Made by a program: the position numbers and the translations under genes
From: Thiohalomonas sp963783235
GTDB lineage: Bacteria > Pseudomonadota > Gammaproteobacteria > Thiohalomonadales > Thiohalomonadaceae
DNA length: 64,000 nucleotides
Assembly: GCA_963783235.1 (NCBI GenBank)
Contig: CAWAMN010000002.1
Location: 806,001 to 870,000, forward strand
Direction of reading: 5' to 3'
The notes under the pieces: model-generated
The model's database searches: none
What the model saw: the letters and a program-made list of their open reading frames with translations, nothing else
Told to the model about the DNA's origin: nothing
In this document: piece after piece, positions 52,122 to 60,781 of the stretch
Layout: every line of letters begins with the position of its first letter
Numbering within the stretch: position 1 is the stretch's first letter

Positions 52122-52370
52122 CTAAGGGAAGGGCTTATTGTCAACGCCCCTTCCGGGATCCGGGCCTACCGTCCCGCCGTTCGGCGGTTTAGGTGTCGCC
52201 GTACCGGTTATCTCCCCTTTTCCGGAGTTCCACGATTTCGCGGCATTGGCCTTTTCTACAAGCATCGATGAAATCAGGGGGGTCGTATAAAGAGCAAAGG
52301 CGCTCTTTCGCAGAAAATCCCGGCGACGCTCCACTTGCTGCTTTTCGTCCACCTTCTCCTCACTGCTCAT
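52122..52370 (-). CDS. Small Tat-signal protein with Gly/Pro-rich tail (82 aa)
   Basis: An 82-residue protein: charged N-terminus, a twin-arginine motif ERRRDFLRKS (15-23), h-region AFALYTTPLISSMLV, cleavage after KANA, and a 38-residue mature part KSWNSGKGEITGTATPKPPN then Gly/Pro-rich to PFP. It has GGAGTGAT upstream and precedes the PqqD-kinase gene by 113 bp on the same strand. It is the most likely substrate or precursor of that unit, by position; the modification is unknown. Confidence 0.75.
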   Translation of the reverse strand: MSSEEKVDEKQQVERRRDFLRKSAFALYTTPLISSMLVEKANAAKSWNSGKGEITGTATPKPPNGGTVGPDPGRGVDNKPFP

Positions 52371-52404
52371 ATCACTCCTCCTTGAGTTACCTGCTCCATG
52401 CTCA

Positions 52405-52559
52405 CCTCTAGCAGGCTGTTGAAAAAGGGTTTTGTCCCTTCTCCCTCAGGGAGAAGGCTAGGATGAGGGGGTTAAAAATCAGGCAGTTACCCTGCATTGA
52501 CCCCCTCCCCCCGGCCCTCTCCCGGGGGGAGAGGGAGTTTTTCAACAGCCTGCTAGAGG
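52405..52559. mobile_element. MITE-like element, complete copy 3 (155 bp, 22-bp perfect TIRs)
   Basis: The perfect 22-bp terminal inverted repeats lie at 52405-52426 and 52538-52559; inner part TAGCAGGCTGTTGAAAAA. The interior has CTTCTCCCTCAGGGAGAAGG, CAGGCAGTTACCCTGC and CCCTCTCCCGGGGGGAGAGGG palindromes. No ORF. Partial copies occur at 15.8 and 42.1 kb. Confidence 0.9.
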
Positions 52560-52929
52560 CTTATCGACGACAATAGCTCTAGCGGAGCGAAATGCAACGT
52601 GTTCGGTTCGCTTCTTGGGCCTTGGCACGCATGTAAAAAGAAGCCATATTGATGCGTTTTAGCCCGAGTACGGACCACTTCTGCCAAAACCATCGTCTTT
52701 GCACCGATCTGGGGCGAGATCCGGCCCACGGGTTTACTCATTGTTCCTGGAACTCTGGCGGAAATATAAAGGTGATTCGAATTCCTCTTAAGGAATAGCT
52801 GAATGAAAACTTGCTATCTAGAGGGTAGGCAAATGCCTACGTAAAGTTACTGGTTACTCCCACCTGCATTCACCCCCTTTCGCAACTATTCTCGGTTAAC
52901 AAAATCGATAACATCCGGAAAGGACTCCC
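52560..52929. other. Intergenic region upstream of the giant repeat protein
   Basis: About 370 bp, noticeably AT-rich towards the right; it should hold the promoter of the plus-strand gene at 52930 and, on the minus strand, that of the 82-aa protein. A 62-codon minus ORF is present but unsupported. Confidence 0.45.
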
Positions 52930-54684
52930 ATGCTACCGACGTTATGGCCAAGGATTGGGCTTCTACAGGCTATTTGGCTTATTGCTCTTATGGTGACCGG
53001 TCCTGCTTCGGCCGGAGTCCATGACGCCGATAGCGAAGTAACATACAAAGAATACTGGATAAGCCATGACGAGTTCACCGGCGGGTGCGGCACGCATGAG
53101 ACAAGTCCTGGAAGCTGGTACCTGGAACCTGGTGATTGCTCAAAAACCCTGTCGTTCAACATTCCCGATGATTTTTCCCAGGCACTCAAGGTAGAGATCT
53201 ATATCGACCTCTGGCGAGCCGGAGAATCCCATGACGCGCGCTTTCAGCTCAACGGAAATCCGACGGTGTACGCTGCCGATGTTGGGGCTGACTGGAGTCG
53301 AACACCATTCGTCAGTGAGATTCCGACCAGCGAGCTTGTACAGGGCACCAATACAATTACCTTCGCCAGTGCGGGCGCACAGTACCATATCCATGATGTC
53401 GCGTTCCGGATCTACCATGATGCAACCCACCCTCTCATTGCCGGCCCATCGAGCGATGTGACGCCACCCACAGGGGGACTCACATCCATAACCGCCGATA
53501 ACGGGATATTCACCCCCGCAGACGGCGGTTCCCTGGTGATCGATAGCAACCAGCTAACCTTGAACGCCGATGCCAGCGGGGCAGCCTATGTCGAATTCCA
53601 CGGCTACTACGAAGGTTACGACGAGGATAACGACGGCGCTTTTCGGGACTGGCATAACATCAAGCGCAATGGTCGAAACCCCGGCGGACGAGGGACCATC
53701 GACCATATCGGTACAGCCAGATCTTCACCCTTTCAGGTAACGTGGCAGCTACCGCATATCGCGCAACAACCAGATGTTCGTTTTAAGGTGCGCCTCGTAG
53801 ACAGTTCCGGTAACGTCCGCGAGGCTGCCGGTGGCGTGTCCGGCACCTTTCTATTGAGCAGGACACAGCAGCATGTCGGAACCTATCATATCGCTGGCTT
53901 CAAGGATGCTGTGTTGCATCATGACGGGGCCTATCCCGACACAGTGACCCGCACTGTCGACCTGCCGGCCGATTTATCGGATGTTACTGCAGCGTACCTA
54001 ATCGGTGCCTACTGGCGAAACCCGTATATAGCTCTGAACGGAAGTACGCCGTTTCCTGCATTCCACAGCGATGAAGATAGTTGGGAACTGTCCCTTCGAG
54101 CCATTCCGGTTGCGAGTCTACTTCCCGGGCCGAATGTCATTGAATATCGCTATGAGGGCTCGGGGTTCGGCGAGTTTATAGAAGAACCGGGCCCCATGAT
54201 CGTGCTGGTACATGCGGGTCCCCCCTACCCTTACATCAGCGGCATTCAGGTGGATGTGACTGACACCACCGCGACTATCACCTGGAATACCGACGAAAGC
54301 GCCAACGGCAAGCTCGATTACGGCCCAACGACGTCCTACGAAAACGGAGTCGTGTCGGAAGGCGGTTCGACGGGTACGAATCACACTATCACCCTGACGG
54401 GTCTGATGCCCGCCACGCTCTACCACTATCGACTCAGGTCCACCGACGTCTACGGAAACACGGAGACCTCGGCGGACCGGACTTTTACTACCGCCAGTAC
54501 TGACAACCCATCCGGGGTGTCATCTGATGGGTTTGACGCAACGACCCTGGATACGGGCGTTTGGACGATAAGGATCCACTCGGTGATGGTACGGCGGGGG
54601 CCGGCAACGGACGGCTTGCACTGTCCGTACCCGCTGGCACGGCGCACGATCTATGGAATGGAAAGGATGATGTTGTGCGGGTGA
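52930..54684 (+). CDS. Giant repeat surface protein, N-terminal fragment (frameshifted)
   Basis: The first 584 residues of a secreted protein that reads as ~2,215 residues if two single-base indels are corrected. The signal peptide ends VTGPASAGV near residue 34. Beta-rich domains follow: a region with NIPDDFSQALKVEIYIDLWR (35-180), GGSLVIDSNQLTLNADASGA then DVTAAYLIGAYWRNPY, and from about residue 435 the first fibronectin-III/PapN-like module ISGIQVDVTDTTATITWNTD. The true frame is lost near 54571 (one base short compared with the homologous 55738-55753), and 38 unrelated residues follow to the stop. Confidence 0.8.
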   Translation: MLPTLWPRIGLLQAIWLIALMVTGPASAGVHDADSEVTYKEYWISHDEFTGGCGTHETSPGSWYLEPGDCSKTLSFNIPDDFSQALKVEIYIDLWRAGESHDARFQLNGNPTVYAADVGADWSRTPFVSEIPTSELVQGTNTITFASAGAQYHIHDVAFRIYHDATHPLIAGPSSDVTPPTGGLTSITADNGIFTPADGGSLVIDSNQLTLNADASGAAYVEFHGYYEGYDEDNDGAFRDWHNIKRNGRNPGGRGTIDHIGTARSSPFQVTWQLPHIAQQPDVRFKVRLVDSSGNVREAAGGVSGTFLLSRTQQHVGTYHIAGFKDAVLHHDGAYPDTVTRTVDLPADLSDVTAAYLIGAYWRNPYIALNGSTPFPAFHSDEDSWELSLRAIPVASLLPGPNVIEYRYEGSGFGEFIEEPGPMIVLVHAGPPYPYISGIQVDVTDTTATITWNTDESANGKLDYGPTTSYENGVVSEGGSTGTNHTITLTGLMPATLYHYRLRSTDVYGNTETSADRTFTTASTDNPSGVSSDGFDATTLDTGVWTIRIHSVMVRRGPATDGLHCPYPLARRTIYGMERMMLCG

Positions 54685-55931
54685 TGCAATCGGCCAACGA
54701 CACCGATTTCGTTCTGGAGGCGAAGTTCAACTCGGCGGTTACCGACCGGTATGAATACCAGGGAATCCTGGTCGAGCAGAGTGATGGCAACCTGCTGCGC
54801 TTTGACATGGTCGGAGATCGGAGCAGCACCCGCCTGTTTTCCGCCACCCTGGAGAACTGGACGGCCAATATCCGCCAGGATTTGCGAGGGTTACCCAGCC
54901 TACCCCTCTACCTGCGCCTGACGCGCAGCGGTGACCTATGGAGCCTCGAATACGCCTACGACGGCTTCAACTGGCAGAACGCCGGCAGCTTCACCCATGC
55001 CATGACCGTCAATTCGGTCGGACTCTACGCAGGAAACGCCGGCAATTCGGTGCCCGGCCATACCGCACTCGTTGATTATTTTCAGGTCGGAAGTCCATCA
55101 TCCTCCGATACCACCGCACCGGTTATCAGCGACATTCAGGTGATCGTCACCGATGCCGATGCCACTATCACCTGGACCACCGATGAAACCGCCGAGGGCA
55201 GCCTCGACTACGGCCCCACCAGTGCCTATGAAAACGGCACGGTGTCCGAGGGCAGCAGCGGAACAGCCCACAGCGTCACGCTGTCCGGCCTCAACGCCGA
55301 CTCCACCTATCACTACCGGGTCAACAGCACCGACGCCGCCGGCAACACCGCCAGCTCCGCCGACCTCACCTTCACCACCGAGCCGGCCGGCACCGACACC
55401 ACCCCGCCGGTGGTCAGCGATATCCAGGCGAGCGTGACCGATACCTCGGCCACCATCACCTGGAGCACCGACGAGGTCGCCAGCGGCAGCGTCGATTACG
55501 GCCCCACCAGTGCCCATGAGTACGGTACGGTTACAGAGGGTGATAGCGGCACCAATCACAGCATAATACTTTCCGGTCTCACTGCCGACTCCACCTTTCA
55601 CTACCGGGTCGACAGTACCGATGTCAGTGGCAATACCGGCAGTTCGTCTGACCTTACCTTCACGACCTGGACCGGTTCTTCCGGTTCGGCACCGGCTACC
55701 GACACTTTCGACGGCAGTACCCTGGATACCAGCCTTTGGACGGTTTTAGATCCGCTCGGGGACGGCACCGTGGAGGTCGGTAACGGGCAACTCGCCCTGT
55801 CCATCCCCAAGGGTACCAGGCATAACCTCTGGAAGGGAACGAACGATGTCCTGCGGGTGATGCAGCCGGCCAACGACACCGATTTCGTCCTGGAGGCGAA
55901 GTTCGAACTCGGCGGTAACCGATCAGTATGA
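54561..55931 (+). CDS. Giant repeat surface protein, middle fragment (shifted frame)
   Basis: Continues the preceding gene in another frame from about 54573: DPLGDGTAGAGNGRLALSVP opens a ~190-residue concanavalin-A-like/DUF1349 module (RYEYQGILVEQSDGNLLRFD, LYLRLTRSGDLWSLEYAYDG, VGLYAGNAGNS), followed by two fibronectin-III-like modules (ISDIQVIVTDADATITWTTD and VSDIQASVTDTSATITWSTD) and the start of the next module. An extra G at 55905 (TTCGAACTC instead of TTCAACTC) ends it early at 55931. It has no start signal of its own. Confidence 0.75.
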   Translation: MDDKDPLGDGTAGAGNGRLALSVPAGTAHDLWNGKDDVVRVMQSANDTDFVLEAKFNSAVTDRYEYQGILVEQSDGNLLRFDMVGDRSSTRLFSATLENWTANIRQDLRGLPSLPLYLRLTRSGDLWSLEYAYDGFNWQNAGSFTHAMTVNSVGLYAGNAGNSVPGHTALVDYFQVGSPSSSDTTAPVISDIQVIVTDADATITWTTDETAEGSLDYGPTSAYENGTVSEGSSGTAHSVTLSGLNADSTYHYRVNSTDAAGNTASSADLTFTTEPAGTDTTPPVVSDIQASVTDTSATITWSTDEVASGSVDYGPTSAHEYGTVTEGDSGTNHSIILSGLTADSTFHYRVDSTDVSGNTGSSSDLTFTTWTGSSGSAPATDTFDGSTLDTSLWTVLDPLGDGTVEVGNGQLALSIPKGTRHNLWKGTNDVLRVMQPANDTDFVLEAKFELGGNRSV

Positions 55932-55983
55932 ATACCAGGGGATCCTGGTCGAGCAGAGTGATGGCAATCTCCTGCGCTTCGAC

Positions 55984-58900
55984 ATGGTCGGAGATCGAAG
56001 CAGCACCCGCCTGTTTTCCGCCACGTTCGAGAACTGGACGGCCACGGTTCGCCAAGACCTGCACGGACTGTCGAGCCTGCCCCTTTACCTGCGCCTGACG
56101 CGCAGCGGCGATCTATGGAGTCTCGAGTACGCCTACGACGGGGTCAATTGGCAGGATGCGGGCAGTTTCACTTGTGCGATGACGGTCAACTCGGTCGGCC
56201 TCTATGCCGGAAACGCCGGCAGCACGGCGCCCGCCCATACCACGCTCGTTGATTATTTCCAGGTCGGAAGTGCATCATTCTCCGATAGCACCGCACCGCA
56301 CATCAGCGATATCCAGGTGAGCGCCACGGACACTGAAGCCACGGTCACCTGGACCACCGATGAAACCGCCGAGGGCAGCCTCGATTACGGCCCCACCAGC
56401 ACCTATGAAAACGGCACGGTGTCCGAGGGCAGCAGCGGAACGACGCACAGCGTCACGCTCTCCGGCCTCAGCGCCGAATCCACCTATCACTATCAGGTCA
56501 ACAGCACCGACGCCGCAGGCAACACCGCCAGCTCCACCGACCTCACCTTCACCACCGAGCCGGCCGGCACGGACACCACCGCGCCGGTGATCAGCGGTAT
56601 CCAGGCGAGCGTCACCGACACCTCGGCCACCATTACCTGGAGCACGGACGAGGCGGCGACCCGCAGCGTCGACTACGGATCGACCAACGCCTACGAAGAC
56701 GGCACCGTAAGCGATGCCACCCTGGTCGCGGCCCACAGCCTGAGCCTTACCGGACTCACAGCCGATTCGACCTATCGTTACCGCGTCAACAGCACCGACG
56801 CAGCGGGGAATACCAGCAGCTCCGTGGATCTGACGTTCACGACAGCTACCGTTTCATCGTCTGGTCCGGTGTCCGATGCGTTCGACGGCAGCTCACTGGA
56901 TACCCGCCTGTGGACCGTACTCGATCCACTGGGCGACGGCACATTTGCGGTCAGCAATGGACAGCTTTCGCTGTCGGTTCCTTCCGATTCGGCACATAAC
57001 CTGTGGAAGGGCTCAAATGATGTTCTTCGAATTATGCAGCCGACTGACGACGTTGATTTCTCCATCGAGGTGAAATTCGACTCGATAGTTAGCGAACAAC
57101 ATCAATTCCACGGCATTTTGGTGGAGCAGAGCGACGGAAACCTGCTTCGCTTCGATGCCGTAGGGGACAGTGGCAGTGCCCAACTTTTTGCCGCCACTTT
57201 CGAGAACTGGACTGCGACGGTTCGACAGCAGCTGGACGGGTTGGCCAGCAATCCCCTCTACCTACGTCTAACCCGTAGCGCCGACCAGTGGAGCCTGGAG
57301 TTCTCCTATGACGGCACGAATTGGGTTCAAGCCGGCAGTTTCACCCATGCGATGACGGCAACAGCGGTTGGTGTCTACGCCGGAAACGCCGGCAACCCAA
57401 CACCTGCGCATACTGCGGTGATCGACTACTTCCAAGTTGGGCGAACGGTTTCCGAAGTGGGCGACACGAGACCGCCGGCAATCGACAATATCCAGGTAAA
57501 CGTTACCGACTACGATGCCACCATCGCATGGCGGACCAATGAGACATCGAATGGTAGCGTCGATTATGGCTCAACGAATGCTTACGAGAGCGGCAGTATC
57601 GGCGAGGCAACGTCCGGTATTTCTCACAGCGTGACACTTTCCGGACTGTCCGCCGACTCCAGCTATCACTACAGAGTGAATAGTGCAGATTTTTCGGGAA
57701 ACACCTCCAGCTCAATGGACCTGACGTTCACCACCAATAGTCTGAATGATGGTGGTCCCTTGATAGACGCGTGGCAGGGCGATACCCAGACGTTCAGCGG
57801 ATCCGGCCAGTCCCAGAACTGGACAAACATTTTGGGCCGGGTTACAGACCCCGACGGTGTCTCTTCTCTAAGCTATTCCCTGAACGGTCAAGCGTTTCAG
57901 CCGTTGACGATCGGTGCCAATGGCAACCGCTTGATTGCTCGTGGGGACTTCAATGCTGAACTCGATTATCGAGAGTTGTTACCCGGACAGAACAGCGTGA
58001 CGTTGAACGCTACGGACTCCCTTGGAAACACGACAACTCAAACGCTCACTCTCACGGCCAACTTTAACGATCCCGGTCTTCCTTTTGCCATTGACTGGAG
58101 TACCGTCCACGACGTACAGGACGTCATGCAGGTGGTCGATGGGCAGTGGGAAACCAGTAGGTCGGGAATAAGGTCGACGGTCTTGGGTTATGACCGAATC
58201 CTCGCCTTGGGTGATATTGGATGGAACGATTATGTTGTCACTGTGCCCGTGACCATACACTCTTTGGATCCCTTGTGTCTCGACGGCGGTTGTCCGGGAA
58301 AGCCTGGTGTAGGCGTCATCGTACGGTGGCAAGGTCACTACGACTGGGATGGTTCGCAACCCCGAACCGGTTGGTGGCCAATCGGGGCATTCGGATGGAT
58401 AAACTGGGACATCTCGACCATGGACGCCCGTTTTCAACTTTGGGGTAGCGACAGCACGCGAGTAGCTACCGCACGAAACCAGGCGGTTTCGTTCGGCGAG
58501 ACCTATATGGTCAAGATGCTGGCCCAGACCGTGCCTGGCGAGTACCACGCCTATAGATTCAAGGTCTGGCCGTCGACCCAACCGGAGCCGCTGGACTGGA
58601 TGTTCACACATGAAGAGCCGATCACGAGCCTCGGCCAGGGCGCGATTTCCCTTGTGGCTCATCATGCAGACGTCACCTTCGGGAATATGACTGTCGAACC
58701 GCTCTCACCCCCGGCACTTTCTTCTATCAGTGTGGACGTTAGTGACACATCGGCGACCGTAACTTGGCTTACGGACGAACCTGCGGGAAGTCGTATCGAG
58801 TGGGGCCTTACCTCCAGCCACGACAGCGAACTCAGCGATACGACCCGACTCACATCACACGAGTTTACGATTACCGGCCTCGAGCGCGGCACCACCTACC

Positions 58901-59577
58901 ACTACAGCCTTACCAGCGTAGATGCCGATGGCGAGATAGGTCATTCCGGTAACTTGACCTTCACCACCACCAGCACCGGAAGCACATGGAGGGACGATTT
59001 TTCTGAGACCTCACTGGATCCGTCATGGCAGGCCGTTGACCCCCTGGGCGACGCATCGTTTACCCTGACCGGAACACAACTACGCATCGATGTTACTGCG
59101 GGGGCCGAGCACAATGTCTGGCGTTCTGGCAATTTTGCGCCACGGCTGATGCGTCCTGCTGAGAACTTCGATTTTCAGATTGAGACAAAACTGGACTCTT
59201 ACGTACAGAGCGGACATCAGATGCAGGGGGTGCTCATAGAACAGGACGCAACCAATTTCATACGTATCGATATCTATAGCGACGGCACTACAACATACCT
59301 GTTTGCCGCGACCTTCCTGAACGGCAATCCAGCAAAGGTGTTCAATATACCCATTGCGTCATCAATACCGCTCTATCTGCAGGTAAATCGCACCGGCGAC
59401 CTTTGGGAGGTCTTCTACTCAAGCGACGGTCAGGCCTGGACGGCTGCCCCCGACTTCATTTACGCATTAAATGTTGCCGCCGCAGGCCTCTTTGCAGGTA
59501 ACGCCGGAAGTAGCCCTCCTGCACATTCGGGGTACTTCGATTACTTTAGCTTGTATACGGCTAGTCTGACCCAGTGA
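55984..59577 (+). CDS. Giant repeat surface protein, C-terminal fragment
   Basis: The original frame (the same as that of the N-terminal fragment) resumes after 55906; the first ATG is at 55984. About 1,197 residues: rest of ConA-like module 2, fibronectin-III-like modules at ~56287 and ~56585, ConA-like module 3 (~56877-57440), fibronectin-III-like module ~57475, a region with LIDAWQGDTQTFSGSGQSQN and a lectin-like stretch to ~58690, a further fibronectin-III-like module (SSISVDVSDTSATVTWLTDE) and ConA-like module 4 to the end (FDYFSLYTASLTQ). No PEP-CTERM or LPXTG-like tail, so it is released or held by other proteins. Confidence 0.8.
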   Translation: MVGDRSSTRLFSATFENWTATVRQDLHGLSSLPLYLRLTRSGDLWSLEYAYDGVNWQDAGSFTCAMTVNSVGLYAGNAGSTAPAHTTLVDYFQVGSASFSDSTAPHISDIQVSATDTEATVTWTTDETAEGSLDYGPTSTYENGTVSEGSSGTTHSVTLSGLSAESTYHYQVNSTDAAGNTASSTDLTFTTEPAGTDTTAPVISGIQASVTDTSATITWSTDEAATRSVDYGSTNAYEDGTVSDATLVAAHSLSLTGLTADSTYRYRVNSTDAAGNTSSSVDLTFTTATVSSSGPVSDAFDGSSLDTRLWTVLDPLGDGTFAVSNGQLSLSVPSDSAHNLWKGSNDVLRIMQPTDDVDFSIEVKFDSIVSEQHQFHGILVEQSDGNLLRFDAVGDSGSAQLFAATFENWTATVRQQLDGLASNPLYLRLTRSADQWSLEFSYDGTNWVQAGSFTHAMTATAVGVYAGNAGNPTPAHTAVIDYFQVGRTVSEVGDTRPPAIDNIQVNVTDYDATIAWRTNETSNGSVDYGSTNAYESGSIGEATSGISHSVTLSGLSADSSYHYRVNSADFSGNTSSSMDLTFTTNSLNDGGPLIDAWQGDTQTFSGSGQSQNWTNILGRVTDPDGVSSLSYSLNGQAFQPLTIGANGNRLIARGDFNAELDYRELLPGQNSVTLNATDSLGNTTTQTLTLTANFNDPGLPFAIDWSTVHDVQDVMQVVDGQWETSRSGIRSTVLGYDRILALGDIGWNDYVVTVPVTIHSLDPLCLDGGCPGKPGVGVIVRWQGHYDWDGSQPRTGWWPIGAFGWINWDISTMDARFQLWGSDSTRVATARNQAVSFGETYMVKMLAQTVPGEYHAYRFKVWPSTQPEPLDWMFTHEEPITSLGQGAISLVAHHADVTFGNMTVEPLSPPALSSISVDVSDTSATVTWLTDEPAGSRIEWGLTSSHDSELSDTTRLTSHEFTITGLERGTTYHYSLTSVDADGEIGHSGNLTFTTTSTGSTWRDDFSETSLDPSWQAVDPLGDASFTLTGTQLRIDVTAGAEHNVWRSGNFAPRLMRPAENFDFQIETKLDSYVQSGHQMQGVLIEQDATNFIRIDIYSDGTTTYLFAATFLNGNPAKVFNIPIASSIPLYLQVNRTGDLWEVFYSSDGQAWTAAPDFIYALNVAAAGLFAGNAGSSPPAHSGYFDYFSLYTASLTQ

Positions 59578-59583
59578 CGGTGA

Positions 59584-59781
59584 GGATGTGATTTTTTCGC
59601 AGAAAGAGCATCAACAAGGAACTTAGGGGTCTCCGATGGGACATTTAATATCGAGTTCCTGCACAAGGTGGAGAACCCCAAATTCGGGGCTATCGAAGTC
59701 ATCAATCATCTTAATGGTTACCCAATATTCATCGAGCGCGGAACCGAATTCACATTGGCACAACTTTTATTAACTAGCTAA
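59584..59781 (+). pseudogene. Malectin-domain gene remnant
   Basis: An open stretch without a start reads VSDGTFNIEFLHKVENPKFG and AIEVINHLNG (from 59626), closely similar to VADGSVDIGFLHGVENPKVA in the malectin protein at the right edge. It then continues to a TAA at 59779-59781. It is probably the 3' end of a decayed malectin-type gene between the giant protein and the NKWYS gene. Confidence 0.7.
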
Positions 59782-59796
59782 AGGTAACGAGCTCTC

Positions 59797-60741
59797 ATGG
59801 ACTCGACGCTAAAGACACGTCTACTCGATTTCGTCCCTTTGTCTGACAATATCCGCCAGTCTCTTGAGAATCTCTATTTCCGAGTCGGCGCAAGACGTTG
59901 CCTTGCCCGAAAAACACTCAAAAAAAAACAACCTGTCGTACTCCTTACCATGGGCAAGGTGGGTTCATCCACGGTATGGCGCCGGCTAAACGCCGCCAAT
60001 TTACAAGACGGCTATGTGATATTTCGGGGTCATTTTCTGACCCCTCGGGGTAATCAATTTTTCCGCAGCGTTATCGAGGCGGGCTATGGCGGCCGCCACC
60101 GCCTCCCTAATAAGGCAAAACGGATGATCGCGGGCAATGAGGCTCTAAGCCACGCCTTTGCGCACCACCTGAGTTCAAGCCGCTTGAAAGTGGTCACGGT
60201 TGTCCGAGACCCAGTGGCCACCAATCTTTCGGGTTTCTTCCAAAACCACTTTTGGTGGCCAAAGCATCTCTTAGACGCCTGTCATTCCGGTGCGCCCGCT
60301 ATTGCTGAGCCCCTTCGACACGTATTCATGAATAACTATCCGCACAACCTCCCGGTAAAATGGTTCGATTATGAACTCCTTTCTTTGGCTCCGTTAGCTA
60401 AGAACGGGTTCCCGCATGAGAGGGGATATCAAATCCTCTCAGGACCCTACGTGGACGTGCTGGTATTGCGTTTGGAGAACCTCAACGACGTGTTCAATTT
60501 AGCATTAAGCGAATTCCTCGGCATACCAATTACGACACACGACTCGGCTAACCTAGCCACCGACAAATGGTATTCAGATGTCTACAAGTCCTTTTTGAAC
60601 CGCATGAAACTTCCTGAGTCCTATCTTAATAAATTGTATAGTCATCAGTGTGTCCGATATTTCTATAGCGATTCCGAGATTGCAAGCTTTATGGAGCGTT
60701 GGACCGTTGGAAGCGAGCACAATCTTTTTCCAAAAGGCTGA
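59797..60741 (+). CDS. NKWYS-family putative capsular polysaccharide/sulfotransferase-like protein
   Basis: A 314-residue protein with a P-loop-like PAPS-binding start VVLLTMGKVGSSTVWRRLNA (47-66), the second motif VVTVVRDPVATNLSGFFQNH, and the family signature ATDKWYSDVYKSFLNRMKLP near residue 260. Members are described as putative capsular polysaccharide synthesis proteins and have a sulfotransferase-like fold. It is visibly more AT-rich than the chromosome to the left, a sign of acquisition. It may form an operon with the GT2 gene 40 bp downstream. Confidence 0.85.
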   Translation: MDSTLKTRLLDFVPLSDNIRQSLENLYFRVGARRCLARKTLKKKQPVVLLTMGKVGSSTVWRRLNAANLQDGYVIFRGHFLTPRGNQFFRSVIEAGYGGRHRLPNKAKRMIAGNEALSHAFAHHLSSSRLKVVTVVRDPVATNLSGFFQNHFWWPKHLLDACHSGAPAIAEPLRHVFMNNYPHNLPVKWFDYELLSLAPLAKNGFPHERGYQILSGPYVDVLVLRLENLNDVFNLALSEFLGIPITTHDSANLATDKWYSDVYKSFLNRMKLPESYLNKLYSHQCVRYFYSDSEIASFMERWTVGSEHNLFPKG

Positions 60742-60781
60742 AACTTTTTCGATTACACAAAAAAATGACGACTTTAAAGGC

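Noticed and set aside
49504..52370. Classical lasso-peptide cluster
   Set aside because: No asparagine-synthetase-like cyclase or B2 protease is visible, and the small ORFs have no acidic residue at core position 7-9.
52553..52741. 62-codon minus ORF next to the MITE
   Set aside because: It starts after a weak AGGA, overlaps the end of the MITE and matches no family; kept only as a possibility.
54561..55931. Programmed frameshift or phase-variable repeat as the explanation for the shifted middle fragment
   Set aside because: No slippery heptamer, homopolymer or short tandem repeat is present at either indel; sequencing error or decay is more likely.
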